Shown: positions 24,291 to 33,841, counted from the stretch's first letter. The stretch: 64,000 nt of DNA from Bacillota bacterium (GCA_023416955.1 JAEZGM010000005.1:108908-172907), one strand, 5' to 3'. The notes: generated by a model from the sequence alone, not told the origin. Program-made: numbers and translations.

Positions 24291-25406
24291 ATGAAAAGAA
24301 TAAAAAAAGTTATCGCGGCTATGCTGGCTCTCGTCATGATGTCCGCCGCGGCGGGCTGCTCCACCGACAAAAGCTGGGCGATGAAAACAGACACGCTTAC
24401 CGCCCCCATCGGCACTTACATCTATTACCTGTACTCTGCATACCAAAGTGCGTCTTCCTCCGTAACGGATTCATCAAAGCCTGTACTTGATCAGAAGATT
24501 GATAATCAGGACGCTAAAACATGGATCAAAAATAAGGCTTTGGACTACACGAAAGAGCTTTTTGTCATTGACGACAAGATGAAAGAGATGAAGTTGACGC
24601 TTACCGCCGACGAGACAAAAAATATTTCCGATGCCACGGACAGCCAATGGAGCCAGTACAGTTCCACACTGGAAAAATACGGCGTTTCAAAAAATTCCTT
24701 TAATACGGCTTACGCTGATTATGCCGCAAAATATCAGAAGATTTTCGAGGCAACCTACGGCAAGGGCGGAACAAAGGCCGTTTCCGACGCTGACCTCAAG
24801 GCTTATTTTGAAAAGAACTACACCGATATTTCCTATGTTGTCGCCCCGCTTTACAAGGCGGACGCAAGCGGCAGCTACGCTGCTTTGACCGATGCGGAAA
24901 AAGCGGCGATCAAAAAGGAATTTGAAGGCTACGCGGCCGATATTACCGCCGGCAAAAAGACCATGCAGCAGGCTGCCGACGACTACAAGACTTCTTCCAA
25001 ACAGACCAACGACCAGCTTAACACCGCAACCGTCGTCATGGACAGCGATACCAGCTTCCCCACGGAATTCAAGGCCGCTGTTGATGCGATGAAGCCCGGT
25101 CAGGTAAAGGCTTTGGAGCTGTCCACCTCCGGCGTATATGTTTTGATTTCAAAGAATGATATTACTAAGAAGACCACCGAGCAATTCAGCAGCGACAGCG
25201 GGCGCAGCGCCGTGCTGTCACAGATGAAGTCAAAGGAGTTTTCCACCGAAATTCAGAACGCGGCAAAGGCCTACAGCAAAGCCACCGTCAATCAGAAAGC
25301 GATTGATTCGTACGATCCCTCCATGTTCTATGTGGCGACCTCCTCTTCCGCCGCGGCAGCGGCCCCGGCTTCTTCTGCCGCCGCTTCTTCCGCCTCCTCG
25401 AAATAA
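24291..25406 (+). CDS. PrsA/SurA-like foldase lipoprotein
   Basis: Signal peptide with lipobox (AAGC, Cys near residue 23), a helical SurA-type N-terminal region, then a parvulin/PpiC-like region around residues 170-300 (FEKNYTDISYVVAPL; MKPGQVKALELSTSGVYVLI), ending in an Ala/Ser-rich tail. Relatives help secreted proteins fold outside the membrane. The parvulin core is divergent, so isomerase activity is uncertain and a chaperone role is as likely. Own promoter and terminator; it follows mfd, a common clostridial arrangement. Confidence 0.8.
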   Translation: MKRIKKVIAAMLALVMMSAAAGCSTDKSWAMKTDTLTAPIGTYIYYLYSAYQSASSSVTDSSKPVLDQKIDNQDAKTWIKNKALDYTKELFVIDDKMKEMKLTLTADETKNISDATDSQWSQYSSTLEKYGVSKNSFNTAYADYAAKYQKIFEATYGKGGTKAVSDADLKAYFEKNYTDISYVVAPLYKADASGSYAALTDAEKAAIKKEFEGYAADITAGKKTMQQAADDYKTSSKQTNDQLNTATVVMDSDTSFPTEFKAAVDAMKPGQVKALELSTSGVYVLISKNDITKKTTEQFSSDSGRSAVLSQMKSKEFSTEIQNAAKAYSKATVNQKAIDSYDPSMFYVATSSSAAAAAPASSAAASSASSK

Positions 25407-25420
25407 AAAGAAAACAAATA

Positions 25421-25463
25421 AAATCCTGCTGCCCTGCGGTACATGCGGAGCAGCAGGATTTTT
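25421..25463 (+). terminator. Terminator of the foldase gene
   Basis: AAATCCTGCTG/CAGCAGGATTTTT stem with extra inner pairing and a T run. Confidence 0.8.
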
Positions 25464-25507
25464 CTATGCATGAATTTCATGTTAAACACCGGCTATGCCA
25501 TAAAACA

Positions 25508-25547
25508 ATCCCGGCACCGCCCAAAGTCAAAAGGCGGTTGCCGGGAT
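25508..25547 (-). terminator. Terminator of nadE
   Basis: ATCCCGGCACCGCC/GGCGGTTGCCGGGAT; on the minus strand it is followed by TTGTTTT. Repeat A6 separates it from the nadE stop. Confidence 0.65.
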
Positions 25548-25548
25548 C

Positions 25549-25619
25549 ATATAGTCGTTCATTTGAAAACAGAACCAAGCTCCATTTTCTTGGATGTTTT
25601 CTAAAGTCAACTGACTATA
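25549..25619. repeat. Family A repeat, short form, reverse orientation (A6)
   Basis: ATATAGTCGTTCATTTGAAA at the left and TTTTCTAAAGTCAACTGAC at the right; about 71 bp, opposite orientation to A1. It lies between the nadE stop and its terminator. Confidence 0.82.
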
Positions 25620-25633
25620 ATAAAAACGTTCTC

Positions 25634-27532
25634 TTACAGCGCTTCGATTTCCTCAAGCCACAGGCGGGCGGACGCGTCGCTGGGCATGCGCCAGTCACCG
25701 CGCGGGGAAAGCGACACACTGCCGACTTTGGGGCCGTCCGGTAGGCAGGAGCGCTTAAACTGCTGTGCAAAAAAGCGTTTATAAAAATTCTTCAACCATC
25801 TTTTGATGGTTGCGTCATCATAAGTTCCTTTGAACGCGCGCTGCGCCATGCGGTAAATTTTCCCGGGGCGGAATCCGAAGCGCATCATATAGTACAGAAT
25901 GAAATCATGCAGCTCGTACGGGCCGACAATTTCTTCCGTTTTCTGCGCAATTTCACCGTCTACCGGGGGCAGAAGCTCGGGGCTGACCGGGGTGGCAAGC
26001 ACATCCTCCAGCAGAGTGCACAGCTCCTCTCCGCTCGTAATCGCGGCGTGATGCACCAGATGGCGCACCAGCGTTTTGGGGATTGAGGAATTCACACCGT
26101 ACATCGACATAATGTCGCCGTTAAACGTCGCCCAGCCGAGCGCCAGCTCGGACAGATCACCGGTTCCGATGACGAAGCCGCCGCTCTGGTTTGCAATATC
26201 CATCAAAATCTGTGTCCGCTCGCGCGCCTGTGAATTTTCATAAGTGACATCGTGCACATCGGGGTCATGGCAAATATCCTTAAAATGCTGCTCCACCGCG
26301 CTGTGAATCGGAATTTCCTGAAAGTGCACGCCCAACAGCTCGGAGATGCGCTGCGCGTTGCTTTTCGTACGCGACGTCGTGCCGAAGCCGGGCATTGAAA
26401 CCGCGTTGATTCCGCTCCTGCTCAGCTTGAGCAGGTCAAACGCGCGCACAATCACGAGCAAAGCCAGCGTGGAATCCAGTCCGCCGGAAATTCCCATCGT
26501 GACGCTTTTTGCCCCGGTGTGCGCCAGGCGGGTTTTCAGCCCCCACGCCTGCATGTTCAAGATCAGCTCGCAGCGCTCATTCAAGTCCTTATCATCATCC
26601 GGCACAAAAGGCAGAGCCGGGATTTTGCGTTCCAGCTCAAAATCCGGAAAATCAAGTTCAAACGGAACAGGAAGCGCACAGTCTTTGTTGGACCATGTCG
26701 TCATACGCAGACGCTCCTGCCGAAGCCGTTGTAAATCCACGTCCGCCGTGGTCAGCCCGGTGAAGAACTGGGCTGACTCTGCCAAAACCGTGCCGTTTTC
26801 CGCAATAATATTATGCCCGGTGTAAATCAGATCCGTCGTGGATTCTCCTTCGCCCGCGTCAGCGTAAACATAGGCAGCAATCAGCCGGCCTGACTGAGAA
26901 TTCACCAGTGCACGGCGGTACGGGGATTTCCCGATGGTTTCGTCGCTTGCGGAGGGGTTCAGAATCAGGGTTGCTCCCCCGCGCGCCAATTCCGCGGAGG
27001 GTGGGTTCGGCACCCAAAGGTCTTCACAGATTTCAACCCCGACGGCGAGCTCCGGCATATTACGGCATGGGAACACAATTCTGTTGCCGAGCGGAACAAC
27101 CGCGCCGAAAAAGTCGACCTCGATACATTCCGGGCTGGGGGTAAAGTGCCGCGCTTCGTAAAACTCCGTATAATTCGGCAGGCTGCTTTTAGCCGCAAAG
27201 CCAAGCAGTTCCCCCTTGCAGAACACGGCGGCGGCGTTATAAAGGTCAGCCCCTACCGCTACCGGCAGCCCGACAGCCGCCAGAATATTCAGATGCTTCG
27301 TACGCTCTATCAAATCGGCAAGCGCCCGCTGCGCGCCCGCAATCAACGTACTGTCGCGGAACAAATCACCGCAGGTGTAGCCCGTCAGACAAAGTTCAGG
27401 AAAACCAATTACGCTTACGCTGCGCTCCGCGGCCTGAACCATCAGTTCATAAACCGCATTTTCATTATAATCACAGTCCGCCACCTTGATCGAGGGGGTG
27501 GCAGCCGCTACTCTGATAAAACCGTCCTGCAT
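25634..27532 (-). CDS. nadE: Glutamine-dependent NAD+ synthetase
   Basis: Last step of NAD synthesis: amidation of nicotinic acid adenine dinucleotide with ammonia from glutamine. N-terminal nitrilase-type glutaminase domain with Glu in GFPELCLTGYTCGDLF, Lys in FAAKSSLPNY and Cys in VGVEICEDLWVP; C-terminal synthetase domain with the PP-loop TMGISGGLDSTLALL and GTGDLSELALGW. The start is set at 27532 (MQDGFIRVA), where homology begins; the frame extends 39 basic residues further but has no family support. 632 aa. It lies 19 nt after the flippase-like gene. Confidence 0.94.
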   Translation of the reverse strand: MQDGFIRVAAATPSIKVADCDYNENAVYELMVQAAERSVSVIGFPELCLTGYTCGDLFRDSTLIAGAQRALADLIERTKHLNILAAVGLPVAVGADLYNAAAVFCKGELLGFAAKSSLPNYTEFYEARHFTPSPECIEVDFFGAVVPLGNRIVFPCRNMPELAVGVEICEDLWVPNPPSAELARGGATLILNPSASDETIGKSPYRRALVNSQSGRLIAAYVYADAGEGESTTDLIYTGHNIIAENGTVLAESAQFFTGLTTADVDLQRLRQERLRMTTWSNKDCALPVPFELDFPDFELERKIPALPFVPDDDKDLNERCELILNMQAWGLKTRLAHTGAKSVTMGISGGLDSTLALLVIVRAFDLLKLSRSGINAVSMPGFGTTSRTKSNAQRISELLGVHFQEIPIHSAVEQHFKDICHDPDVHDVTYENSQARERTQILMDIANQSGGFVIGTGDLSELALGWATFNGDIMSMYGVNSSIPKTLVRHLVHHAAITSGEELCTLLEDVLATPVSPELLPPVDGEIAQKTEEIVGPYELHDFILYYMMRFGFRPGKIYRMAQRAFKGTYDDATIKRWLKNFYKRFFAQQFKRSCLPDGPKVGSVSLSPRGDWRMPSDASARLWLEEIEAL

Positions 27533-27551
27533 TGTTTCAGCACCATTTCCT

Positions 27552-28652
27552 TTACCTTTTTGTTTCCGGAAAAAAGGGTTCCGCCTGAAAATCCCCTTCC
27601 TCGGGTTCACTTTCTTCCCCCTGCGCTTTTTTACCCGCTTTGCTTTCAAGTCCCGCGTAAAATGCCCCTACGATAATGCAGGAGTAATAGGTAATCAGCC
27701 GCCAGAGAAGCATAGCCTGCTTGATGACATCCCGCTGGAAAAACAGCTGAAACAGCATTAAAAAGCTGCCTTCCGCCGCGCCGGCCGCACCGGGCAACGG
27801 CGTATAGGAAGAGATCATCGTAACGAAGCTTTGTGCCGCGATCATATCCGTAACAGGGAGCCCCGGGTTGTGAAACGCCTTATAAATGAAAAACGGAACA
27901 GAAAACAGGGCGGTTAACTGAACAAAGGTGTATCCGTACACCTTCAACCGCACATTTCTGCTGCCGATCATCATTTTATTGCTTTTTAAATAAAAGTTAA
28001 GCTGATCCCTGATTTTGTCCCCGATTTCAGCGGGGTTCTTCACGATGCGCACTTTGGTCAGCAGCCAGGTAATACCGTTAATCAGCTTAATCGTAAAAGC
28101 CGAGCTTTTGGAAAACAGCAGCAAAACAACCACGACCGCCGACTGCGCGGTAAACCCGATAAACGCCAGCGCCATGAAGTTTTGAACCTGGCTTTGAAAA
28201 AACGAATATTTTGCCACGATCACCGCCAGTGAGTAAAGCGTGATCGTGGTCTGGTAAACAAGGAATTTACGCACAAGCATTGCGAGCGCGACGCCGGAGG
28301 AAACGCCCTGCCTTGTCAGCGAAACCAGCTGCATCGGCTGGCCGGCAACGGCATACGGCGTTACAGAGTTGAAATACTGCCCGACCATGGTAACGCGAAA
28401 CGCGCGGTGAAAGCCATACTCGGCATCATAAGATGCGCACAGCAGCGTTTTAATCACAAGGCTGTCCATCATCCAGTTCAGCACAACGGCCGCCATTGCG
28501 CAAATGAGCCAAAGCAGATTTAACCCGGGCAGGCTGTGCAGCAGCGTCACCAAGTTATTGCCCGAAATGCAAAAATACGCAAGCAAAACCAAAGTGACCG
28601 CAAAAAGTGCCCACTGAAACCACTTTGCCGCTTTGCTCTTTTTTTGACCCAT
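27552..28652 (-). CDS. Flippase-like integral membrane protein (UPF0104/LPG synthase TM family)
   Basis: About eight membrane segments in 366 residues, with the family pattern NSVTPYAVAGQPMQLVSL and SYTPLPGAAGAAEGSF near the C-terminus. The family includes the transmembrane half of MprF and AglD/YbhN-type proteins thought to move lipid-linked molecules. There is no cytosolic aminoacyl-transfer domain. GGAG 11 nt upstream supports the ATG at 28652. The preceding glycosyltransferase on the same strand suggests a shared role in glycolipid or wall-polymer assembly (inference). Confidence 0.85.
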   Translation of the reverse strand: MGQKKSKAAKWFQWALFAVTLVLLAYFCISGNNLVTLLHSLPGLNLLWLICAMAAVVLNWMMDSLVIKTLLCASYDAEYGFHRAFRVTMVGQYFNSVTPYAVAGQPMQLVSLTRQGVSSGVALAMLVRKFLVYQTTITLYSLAVIVAKYSFFQSQVQNFMALAFIGFTAQSAVVVVLLLFSKSSAFTIKLINGITWLLTKVRIVKNPAEIGDKIRDQLNFYLKSNKMMIGSRNVRLKVYGYTFVQLTALFSVPFFIYKAFHNPGLPVTDMIAAQSFVTMISSYTPLPGAAGAAEGSFLMLFQLFFQRDVIKQAMLLWRLITYYSCIIVGAFYAGLESKAGKKAQGEESEPEEGDFQAEPFFPETKR

Positions 28653-28735
28653 AACCCAATTTGCTCCTACTTCCAAGGGTGAATTTAATATTAATTAATA
28701 TTAATTTTCGTCTGACAAATATAAAAATACTTTCG

Positions 28736-29731
28736 TCAGCGAATGGAGTAATCCTCCTTCAGCGCTTCGGGGGAAGCTACTACATCCGGTAAATCGCTGA
28801 ACATGGTAGTGGGAGTGAACTCCTTTCCGGAGTAATGCTTGATCGCGCGTGAAATGCGTTTCATGTTTGTCATGCACCCACGCATACATTTTTTCTCATT
28901 ATGCAGCTTTAATACATACATATAACAGCAGCTGCATGTTTTTCTGGTCAGTGCAAGGTAACTTTTTTTGTATTTTTCGTACTGCCCCGTGCGTTCCAGC
29001 GAGATACGCACCATCGCAATCGCACGGATAAAATCGTTGATCTTGTCCGCATTTATGGTCGCGAGCGTGCTGCCCGGACGCTGATTATAATAGTAAAGCG
29101 GACGGTCAAGCACAATAACCTGATTCGCGTGCGCAAATACCTTGTTGGCAATCGCCATATCCTCAAATGCCATTGAAGGAAACTGGATATTATAGTCGGT
29201 AAACAGTGAACGTTTATACATTTTATTCCAGACCAGACTTTGAACCTGTACATCGCGCAGCAGCTTGTTCATCGCCTGTGTCTGATTCAGAATCCCCTTA
29301 AAGCGGAACGGGTATTCAAACAGAAACTCATTTTCCACAAACCGGAAATAATAATAACAGCAGGAAATATCCGACTGTGTTTCCACGCACGCGTTATAAA
29401 GCTCCTCCAGATAAGTCGGCGCGACGAAGTCGTCGCTGTCGACAAAGCACAGGTATTCCCCGCGGGCAATCGTCATGCCTGCGTTGCGCGCGGCAGACAT
29501 TCCCTGGTTGCGCTGGTCAAGCACGGTAATGAACGGATAGCGTTCCTCAAATTTGCGTAAAATTGTAAGTGAACTGTCACGTGAACCATCGTTTACGGCA
29601 ATGACCTCAAAATCGGTAAATGTCTGTTCAACAAGGGAAGAAAGACACTTCCCGACGTATCTTTCGACATTGTAGACAGGAATCACGACGCTTACCTTCG
29701 GATTCTCACACTCTAATGTCAAATAACTCAT
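28736..29731 (-). CDS. GT2 family glycosyltransferase
   Basis: The GT-A fold is clear at the N-terminus: VSVVIPVYNVERYVGKCL, VIAVNDGSRDSS, NQGMSAARNAGM and the DXD-type motif FVDSDDFV (about residue 95). The C-terminal 130 residues are variable and set the acceptor, which is unknown. 331 aa. AGAAAGGATG precedes the start. Likely co-transcribed with the flippase-like gene 84 nt downstream. Confidence 0.9.
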   Translation of the reverse strand: MSYLTLECENPKVSVVIPVYNVERYVGKCLSSLVEQTFTDFEVIAVNDGSRDSSLTILRKFEERYPFITVLDQRNQGMSAARNAGMTIARGEYLCFVDSDDFVAPTYLEELYNACVETQSDISCCYYYFRFVENEFLFEYPFRFKGILNQTQAMNKLLRDVQVQSLVWNKMYKRSLFTDYNIQFPSMAFEDMAIANKVFAHANQVIVLDRPLYYYNQRPGSTLATINADKINDFIRAIAMVRISLERTGQYEKYKKSYLALTRKTCSCCYMYVLKLHNEKKCMRGCMTNMKRISRAIKHYSGKEFTPTTMFSDLPDVVASPEALKEDYSIR

Positions 29732-29933
29732 CCTTTCTGAATCCGGACGCGTACTGTTAGTATCGCCCCGGTATCATACTACATACCCGAATTATTAAAA
29801 ATTCATTTCACAAAATGCATGCAATACTAAATACATAGAATGCCACAGTGTGTAATGCCAAAGCATGTAATGCTATGTGCTCTTATGCTCATTTTTGCAG
29901 ATTCCGGAATAAAAGTCAAGACAAACTTCATGA

Positions 29934-29958
29934 AAGGGGCGTGCAAAAACCGCCCCTT
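29934..29958 (-). terminator. Terminator of the VanW gene
   Basis: AAGGGGCG/CGCCCCTT stem just past the stop, minus strand. The AT-rich stretch 29760-29930 beside it holds irregular ATGC/ATGT repeats that can fold back (ACATAG/CTATGT) but no gene. Confidence 0.6.
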
Positions 29959-29987
29959 AAGAACAAATTTCAGGCGCAGAATCGCAC

Positions 29988-31610
29988 TTAATCCGGGATA
30001 ATCGTACCGGAATTCGGGTCGTCGTCCGGCGTATCCGCCGGCGAAGAAGATGTACTCTGCGGTTGGGAAGAAGCAGCGGGAGCGGAGGAAGCGGGAGAAG
30101 ACGCAGGCTTGCCGGAGGAAGCGGACGGTTTCGAGCCCGGCGCGGACGAATGCGCCTGGGAAGACGGGCTGCTGCTTACGGTCGTACCGGGGGCGACAGA
30201 GTAATACGCCGGGCTGGGGCGGTAATAGGAAGATTTCAGATTTTCCGTTTTCACCAGTTGCCCGTCTTTATAGAACAGGCGCTGTGCAACGGCACGGGCG
30301 CCGGCACGGGCTTTGGAGTCCAGCTTTACCGTACCTTTCTTCAGCGTATTGTCCACCGCATATTTCGCCGTTGTGGGCGCCGGAACAGTCTCTGTTTTCT
30401 GAGATGTTACTTCAATCCGGTCATAATCGGGTGACTGGTAGCCGTAAAAAGTCGCGGTAAGTGTTCTGCCTTTCGTGGAAGTTACGATGTAAACGGAGTA
30501 ATCCGTTGGATTCTTAAATTTGAAATCCAGTTCCGGGTAGCTGACCGCGGCGTCCTGCCCAATCGGGCAGTAAACAGACTGAATCGAATGATTTGACCGC
30601 TGTACAATGGCCATGTTGGAACGCAGTGCCGCACCATAAATGGTGGTAGAAGCCTGGCAGATTCCGCCGCCGTAGGACTGAATCAGCTTGCCGTTTAAGA
30701 TTGCACCCGCTTCCTTGTATCCGTTTGCTTTGTTGCAGTCACCCGTCGTCGCATTAAAGGAAAACACCGCACCGGGCTTTACCTCCGTTCCGTTTATGGC
30801 GGCAAGCGCGCGCGACATATTGAAGGTTCCGCTTGCATTGTTGGTGGAAACCGTGCTGTAGGTGCCCAGCTTCTGCAAATGGCTGCTTACTTCGGCAACG
30901 GTCTTGTTAAATGGCACCGTCTGCGTGGGAACCTGCACCGTTCCTATTTTAGCATCGTTGATAATCTGTTCCACATCGTGGTAAAGCTTATTATAATCTA
31001 CGGAAAGACCGTTTTTCCCGTCGGCATAGCGGAAAGTTGCCGTTGCGGTGTCAAATGAGGCGACCGTCGCATCCACGGGGGCGTAGGGAATATCCTTCAC
31101 CATATCCTTCAGCTTTGCGTCAATGTTGTCATAGTTCATGGTGTTTGAAATTTGGTATATTTTCGGGTTTGTACGCAAAGCGAGCACCTGCTCGTAGCGC
31201 GTTTCCCGGTCACCGCTGCGCGCGTAGGCATAAGCCTGTTGCAAAACGGAATCCGTGTCGAATGTAAAGCTGAGATCGTCTTCCGTCAGCACCCAGCTTT
31301 TATCCTGATACTGGACAGTAATGTTGTATTTGCCGCGCAGCGAAGGCTCCAGCGCTTTTACCTCAGCCTGTGCCTGCTCCATTGTTTTACCGCCAAGGTA
31401 GATTCCCTGTACCACGATCCCCTGATAAAACGTATTGGTGTCAATGGCGGCCGAAACCTCCTGCTGGTGCCGGTACTGTTCATAAAACTGTTTGCCGAAA
31501 ACGCCGCCGACCACGCCGACAACAAGCAGCACTGCAAGCGATACCCACAGCGCGGTGTGCTTCTTACGCGGCGCACCGGAATATATATCTGCCACGTTAT
31601 AATTTGCCAT
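29988..31610 (-). CDS. VanW family protein with peptidoglycan-binding-4 domain
   Basis: N-terminal membrane anchor (about residues 20-40), a putative peptidoglycan-binding domain of PG_binding_4 type (residues 60-220), then the VanW domain with FSFNATTGDCNKANGYKEAG and GGGICQASTTIYGAALRSN, a beta-rich G5-like part and a Ser/Pro-rich tail (about 60 residues). VanW proteins are common in spore-forming Firmicutes; their biochemical role is unsettled. 540 aa. The exposed tail suggests wall attachment or spacing. Confidence 0.88.
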   Translation of the reverse strand: MANYNVADIYSGAPRKKHTALWVSLAVLLVVGVVGGVFGKQFYEQYRHQQEVSAAIDTNTFYQGIVVQGIYLGGKTMEQAQAEVKALEPSLRGKYNITVQYQDKSWVLTEDDLSFTFDTDSVLQQAYAYARSGDRETRYEQVLALRTNPKIYQISNTMNYDNIDAKLKDMVKDIPYAPVDATVASFDTATATFRYADGKNGLSVDYNKLYHDVEQIINDAKIGTVQVPTQTVPFNKTVAEVSSHLQKLGTYSTVSTNNASGTFNMSRALAAINGTEVKPGAVFSFNATTGDCNKANGYKEAGAILNGKLIQSYGGGICQASTTIYGAALRSNMAIVQRSNHSIQSVYCPIGQDAAVSYPELDFKFKNPTDYSVYIVTSTKGRTLTATFYGYQSPDYDRIEVTSQKTETVPAPTTAKYAVDNTLKKGTVKLDSKARAGARAVAQRLFYKDGQLVKTENLKSSYYRPSPAYYSVAPGTTVSSSPSSQAHSSAPGSKPSASSGKPASSPASSAPAASSQPQSTSSSPADTPDDDPNSGTIIPD

Positions 31611-31761
31611 GATAAGTCCTCCAAATATTTACATTGTACTGATTTCATTATAGAGGCTGACCCGGGAAAAGTAAAGTAACAGCTTCATTACAATCAGGCA
31701 GGGTTTTTCAGCTATTTTTAGGCATTGTAATGCAATTTCAAAGCCCGTTTCAGACCGGTCA

Positions 31762-31790
31762 TTGACAATGCGGGGCATACCTTTTATAAT
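31762..31790 (+). promoter_or_regulatory. Consensus sigma-A promoter of the glucosyltransferase gene
   Basis: TTGACA (31762-31767), 17-nt spacer, TATAAT (31785-31790). Confidence 0.75.
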
Positions 31791-31856
31791 CAAAGCATGG
31801 AATAATAAGTAATTGGAACAAAGCCACACAATTCTATGAAACTTGGAAGTGACAGC

Positions 31857-33038
31857 GTGAAAATATTAATTCTTTCCGCGGCAACCGGCGGTGGTCATCT
31901 GCGCGCGTCCCGGGCGATCGAAAAATATATCGGAGAAAGTTCCGAAGGGAACGAAGTCGTTGTCATTGATGCGCTGAAAAGCATCAACGCCGTACTGGAC
32001 AAAACGGTATGCGACGGCTACCATTTTCTTGCCACCAAAACGCCGAAGATGTTCGGTCAGCTTTACCGCAAAACAAATGAAGAGAATATTTTGTTTACCG
32101 TGATGAATCGGTTTACCAGTGTGTTCAGCCAAAAGCTGATTCCGCTTTTGGAGGAACAAAGACCCGATGTGATTATTTCCACGCACCCCTTTGTAACTGA
32201 AATGATTTCACATCTGAAGGGGAAGGAAATTGTGACGGCGCCGCTCATCTGCCTGATGACGGATTACGGCCCGCATCGCGCATGGATTGCGGAGCATGTT
32301 GACGCATATGTGGTCTCCACCCCCGACATGATTCCCGAAATGGAGGAGATGGGGGTAAATAAAGAGCTCATTTACCCGTTTGGCATCCCTGTGGGTGACG
32401 CGTTCTTTTTCGGTGCCGATAAGGCAACGCTTCTCGAGAAGTTTGAAATGGACCCGGCACTGCCCACAATCCTGATTATGGCCGGCAGCTTCGGCGTAAC
32501 CGGCATCATGAAAATTTACAAGGACTTGATTCAGCTTCCGCTGGAGTTTCAGGTTATTATTATCACCGGGCGGAACCGCAGGCTTTACGAAGCCTTCACC
32601 CCGGTCGTTCAGAGCAGCCCGAAAATGACGAAGCTGGTGTATTTTACCGACGAGGTTGAAAACTATATGCACGCTTCAGACCTGCTGATTACAAAGCCCG
32701 GCGGGCTGACCGTTTCGGAAGCGCTCGCCTGCAACATTCCGCTGGCGGTATTCGACGCCATTCCGGGGCAGGAAGAGGATAACGCCAATTTCCTTTTAAC
32801 ACATAATATGGCGGTCAAGTTGGAAAAAGACGTGGCTCCTGCCGAAACCATACGCACTTTGCTGGAGGACAGTCAGCGGCTGGAAAGCATGCGCGACTCC
32901 TGCGAGCAGTTCGATACGTCCGAATCCAACCGCAATATCCTCTCGCTCATCAACGATTTAATTGAAAAAAACGCCGGTCAGGCGAAAGTGCACCGTAAGT
33001 CGTCTCATCGGTATACTTTCCCCTACGGAAAAATTTAG
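31857..33038 (+). CDS. MGDG synthase/UgtP-like diacylglycerol glycosyltransferase
   Basis: GT28/GT-B enzyme resembling processive diacylglycerol glucosyltransferases that make glycolipids for membranes and lipoteichoic acid anchors. N-terminal MGDG-synthase domain starts ILILSAATGGGHLRASRAI and includes STHPFVTEMI; the C-terminal nucleotide-sugar site has MAGSFGVTGIMKIY, TDEVENYMHASDLLITKPGG and PGQEEDNANFLL. I choose the GTG at 31857 (393 aa), which has GGAAGTG 6 nt upstream and begins at the conserved strand; an ATG at 31836 would put that site inside the gene. Confidence 0.88.
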   Translation: MKILILSAATGGGHLRASRAIEKYIGESSEGNEVVVIDALKSINAVLDKTVCDGYHFLATKTPKMFGQLYRKTNEENILFTVMNRFTSVFSQKLIPLLEEQRPDVIISTHPFVTEMISHLKGKEIVTAPLICLMTDYGPHRAWIAEHVDAYVVSTPDMIPEMEEMGVNKELIYPFGIPVGDAFFFGADKATLLEKFEMDPALPTILIMAGSFGVTGIMKIYKDLIQLPLEFQVIIITGRNRRLYEAFTPVVQSSPKMTKLVYFTDEVENYMHASDLLITKPGGLTVSEALACNIPLAVFDAIPGQEEDNANFLLTHNMAVKLEKDVAPAETIRTLLEDSQRLESMRDSCEQFDTSESNRNILSLINDLIEKNAGQAKVHRKSSHRYTFPYGKI

Positions 33039-33060
33039 CAAGGGCTATTTCCTGTTTTTA

Positions 33061-33199
33061 TATATACATGTGAAATACGCGTTTCATGCCACCCATTCCC
33101 GCAGTTTAGTTGAAAACAAAAAGATACCGCAAAATGAATAAATATACCGATCAAGCTAGAAAAGTTGCGGTTTTACATTTATTTTCACATGTATAAATA
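33061..33199. repeat. Second MITE-like element, TACATGTGAAA ends
   Basis: About 139 bp. Inverted ends are TATATACATGTGAAAT (33061-33076) and ATTTTCACATGTATAAATA (33181-33199); the interior has further short complementary arms (ATACCGCAAAAT with TTGCGGTTTTA). Non-coding. It directly abuts repeat B3, as family A copies abut B1 and B2. Confidence 0.6.
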
Positions 33200-33291
33200 C
33201 AAAATACGGGCCTGGTGGTGACCCACAAGCAATTTCTCCGTAAAGAAGGTGTTGCAAAATGGATGAAAATTCATTTTGCAACACCTTCTTT
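33200..33291. repeat. Family B two-hairpin repeat (B3) and terminator
   Basis: ACGGGCCTGGTGGTGACCC and CAAGCAATTTCTCCG precede hairpin AAGAAGGTGTTGCAAAATG/CATTTTGCAACACCTTCTT (33243-33291). It resembles B2, with base changes that keep the first small hairpin pairing. It ends at the fur stop and probably terminates both converging genes. Confidence 0.75.
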
Positions 33292-33292
33292 T

Positions 33293-33700
33293 TTATTCTT
33301 GCTTATTCCGTTCGCGTTTCAGGCACTCGGGGCATTTGCCGTACAGTGTCAGCGTATGGCCCTCAATCTCATATCCCGTATCGCGTTCAATATTTTGTTC
33401 CAGACAAGTCAGCGGGCAATCATCAATTTTGATTTTATTGCTGCATTGCGTGCACACTATATAGTGCCCGTGATGCTCCTGCGCCAATGAATAACGAACC
33501 ACACCATCGTGAAAAACATCTCTTCCGACAAGTCCGTTCTCCGCAAACCGTTCCAGGTTTCTGTAAATCGTGGAAAGCGCCATCGTCGGGTATTCGTCCT
33601 TCAGGGCGGCAAAAATCTCCTCCGCGCTGATGGGTTCCGTGCTGTGGTGAAGGATTCCCAAAATTGCGCCCCGCTGCTTTGTATTCTTAAAAACCGCCAT
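33293..33700 (-). CDS. Fur/PerR family metalloregulator
   Basis: A winged-helix repressor that senses metal or peroxide. The DNA-binding half includes MALSTIYRNLERFAENGLV; the dimer/metal half has HHGHYIVCTQC, a further Cys pair in IDDCPLTC and the final CPEC. These could fill the structural Zn site and the regulatory site. Which of Fur, PerR or Zur it is cannot be decided. The ATG at 33700 follows AGGGGGCG; the frame upstream of it lacks homology. 135 aa. A good promoter lies upstream at 33726-33753 and is A+T-palindromic, so autoregulation is plausible. Confidence 0.88.
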   Translation of the reverse strand: MAVFKNTKQRGAILGILHHSTEPISAEEIFAALKDEYPTMALSTIYRNLERFAENGLVGRDVFHDGVVRYSLAQEHHGHYIVCTQCSNKIKIDDCPLTCLEQNIERDTGYEIEGHTLTLYGKCPECLKRERNKQE

Positions 33701-33725
33701 TGTTTCGCCCCCTGTTTCTTTTTCT

Positions 33726-33753
33726 ATTATAATACACAATTTAAAAATTGCAA
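33726..33753 (-). promoter_or_regulatory. Sigma-A promoter of the Fur-family gene
   Basis: On the minus strand TTGCAA, 16-nt spacer, TATAAT. The overlapping ATTATAATACACAATTTA has a loose resemblance to a PerR/Fur box. Confidence 0.6.
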
Positions 33754-33772
33754 TGTACCGGTGTGCTGTGCG

Positions 33773-33801
33773 TTGTAGCGCGACCGTAATTGTTGTATAA
33801 T
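33773..33801 (+). promoter_or_regulatory. Sigma-A promoter of the cysteine desulfurase-thiI-cinA group
   Basis: TTGTAG (33773-33778), 17-nt spacer, TATAAT (33796-33801). Confidence 0.6.
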
Positions 33802-33841
33802 ATGGTCAAATGATTCTGAATTCAAACCTGGGGGTACCAAT

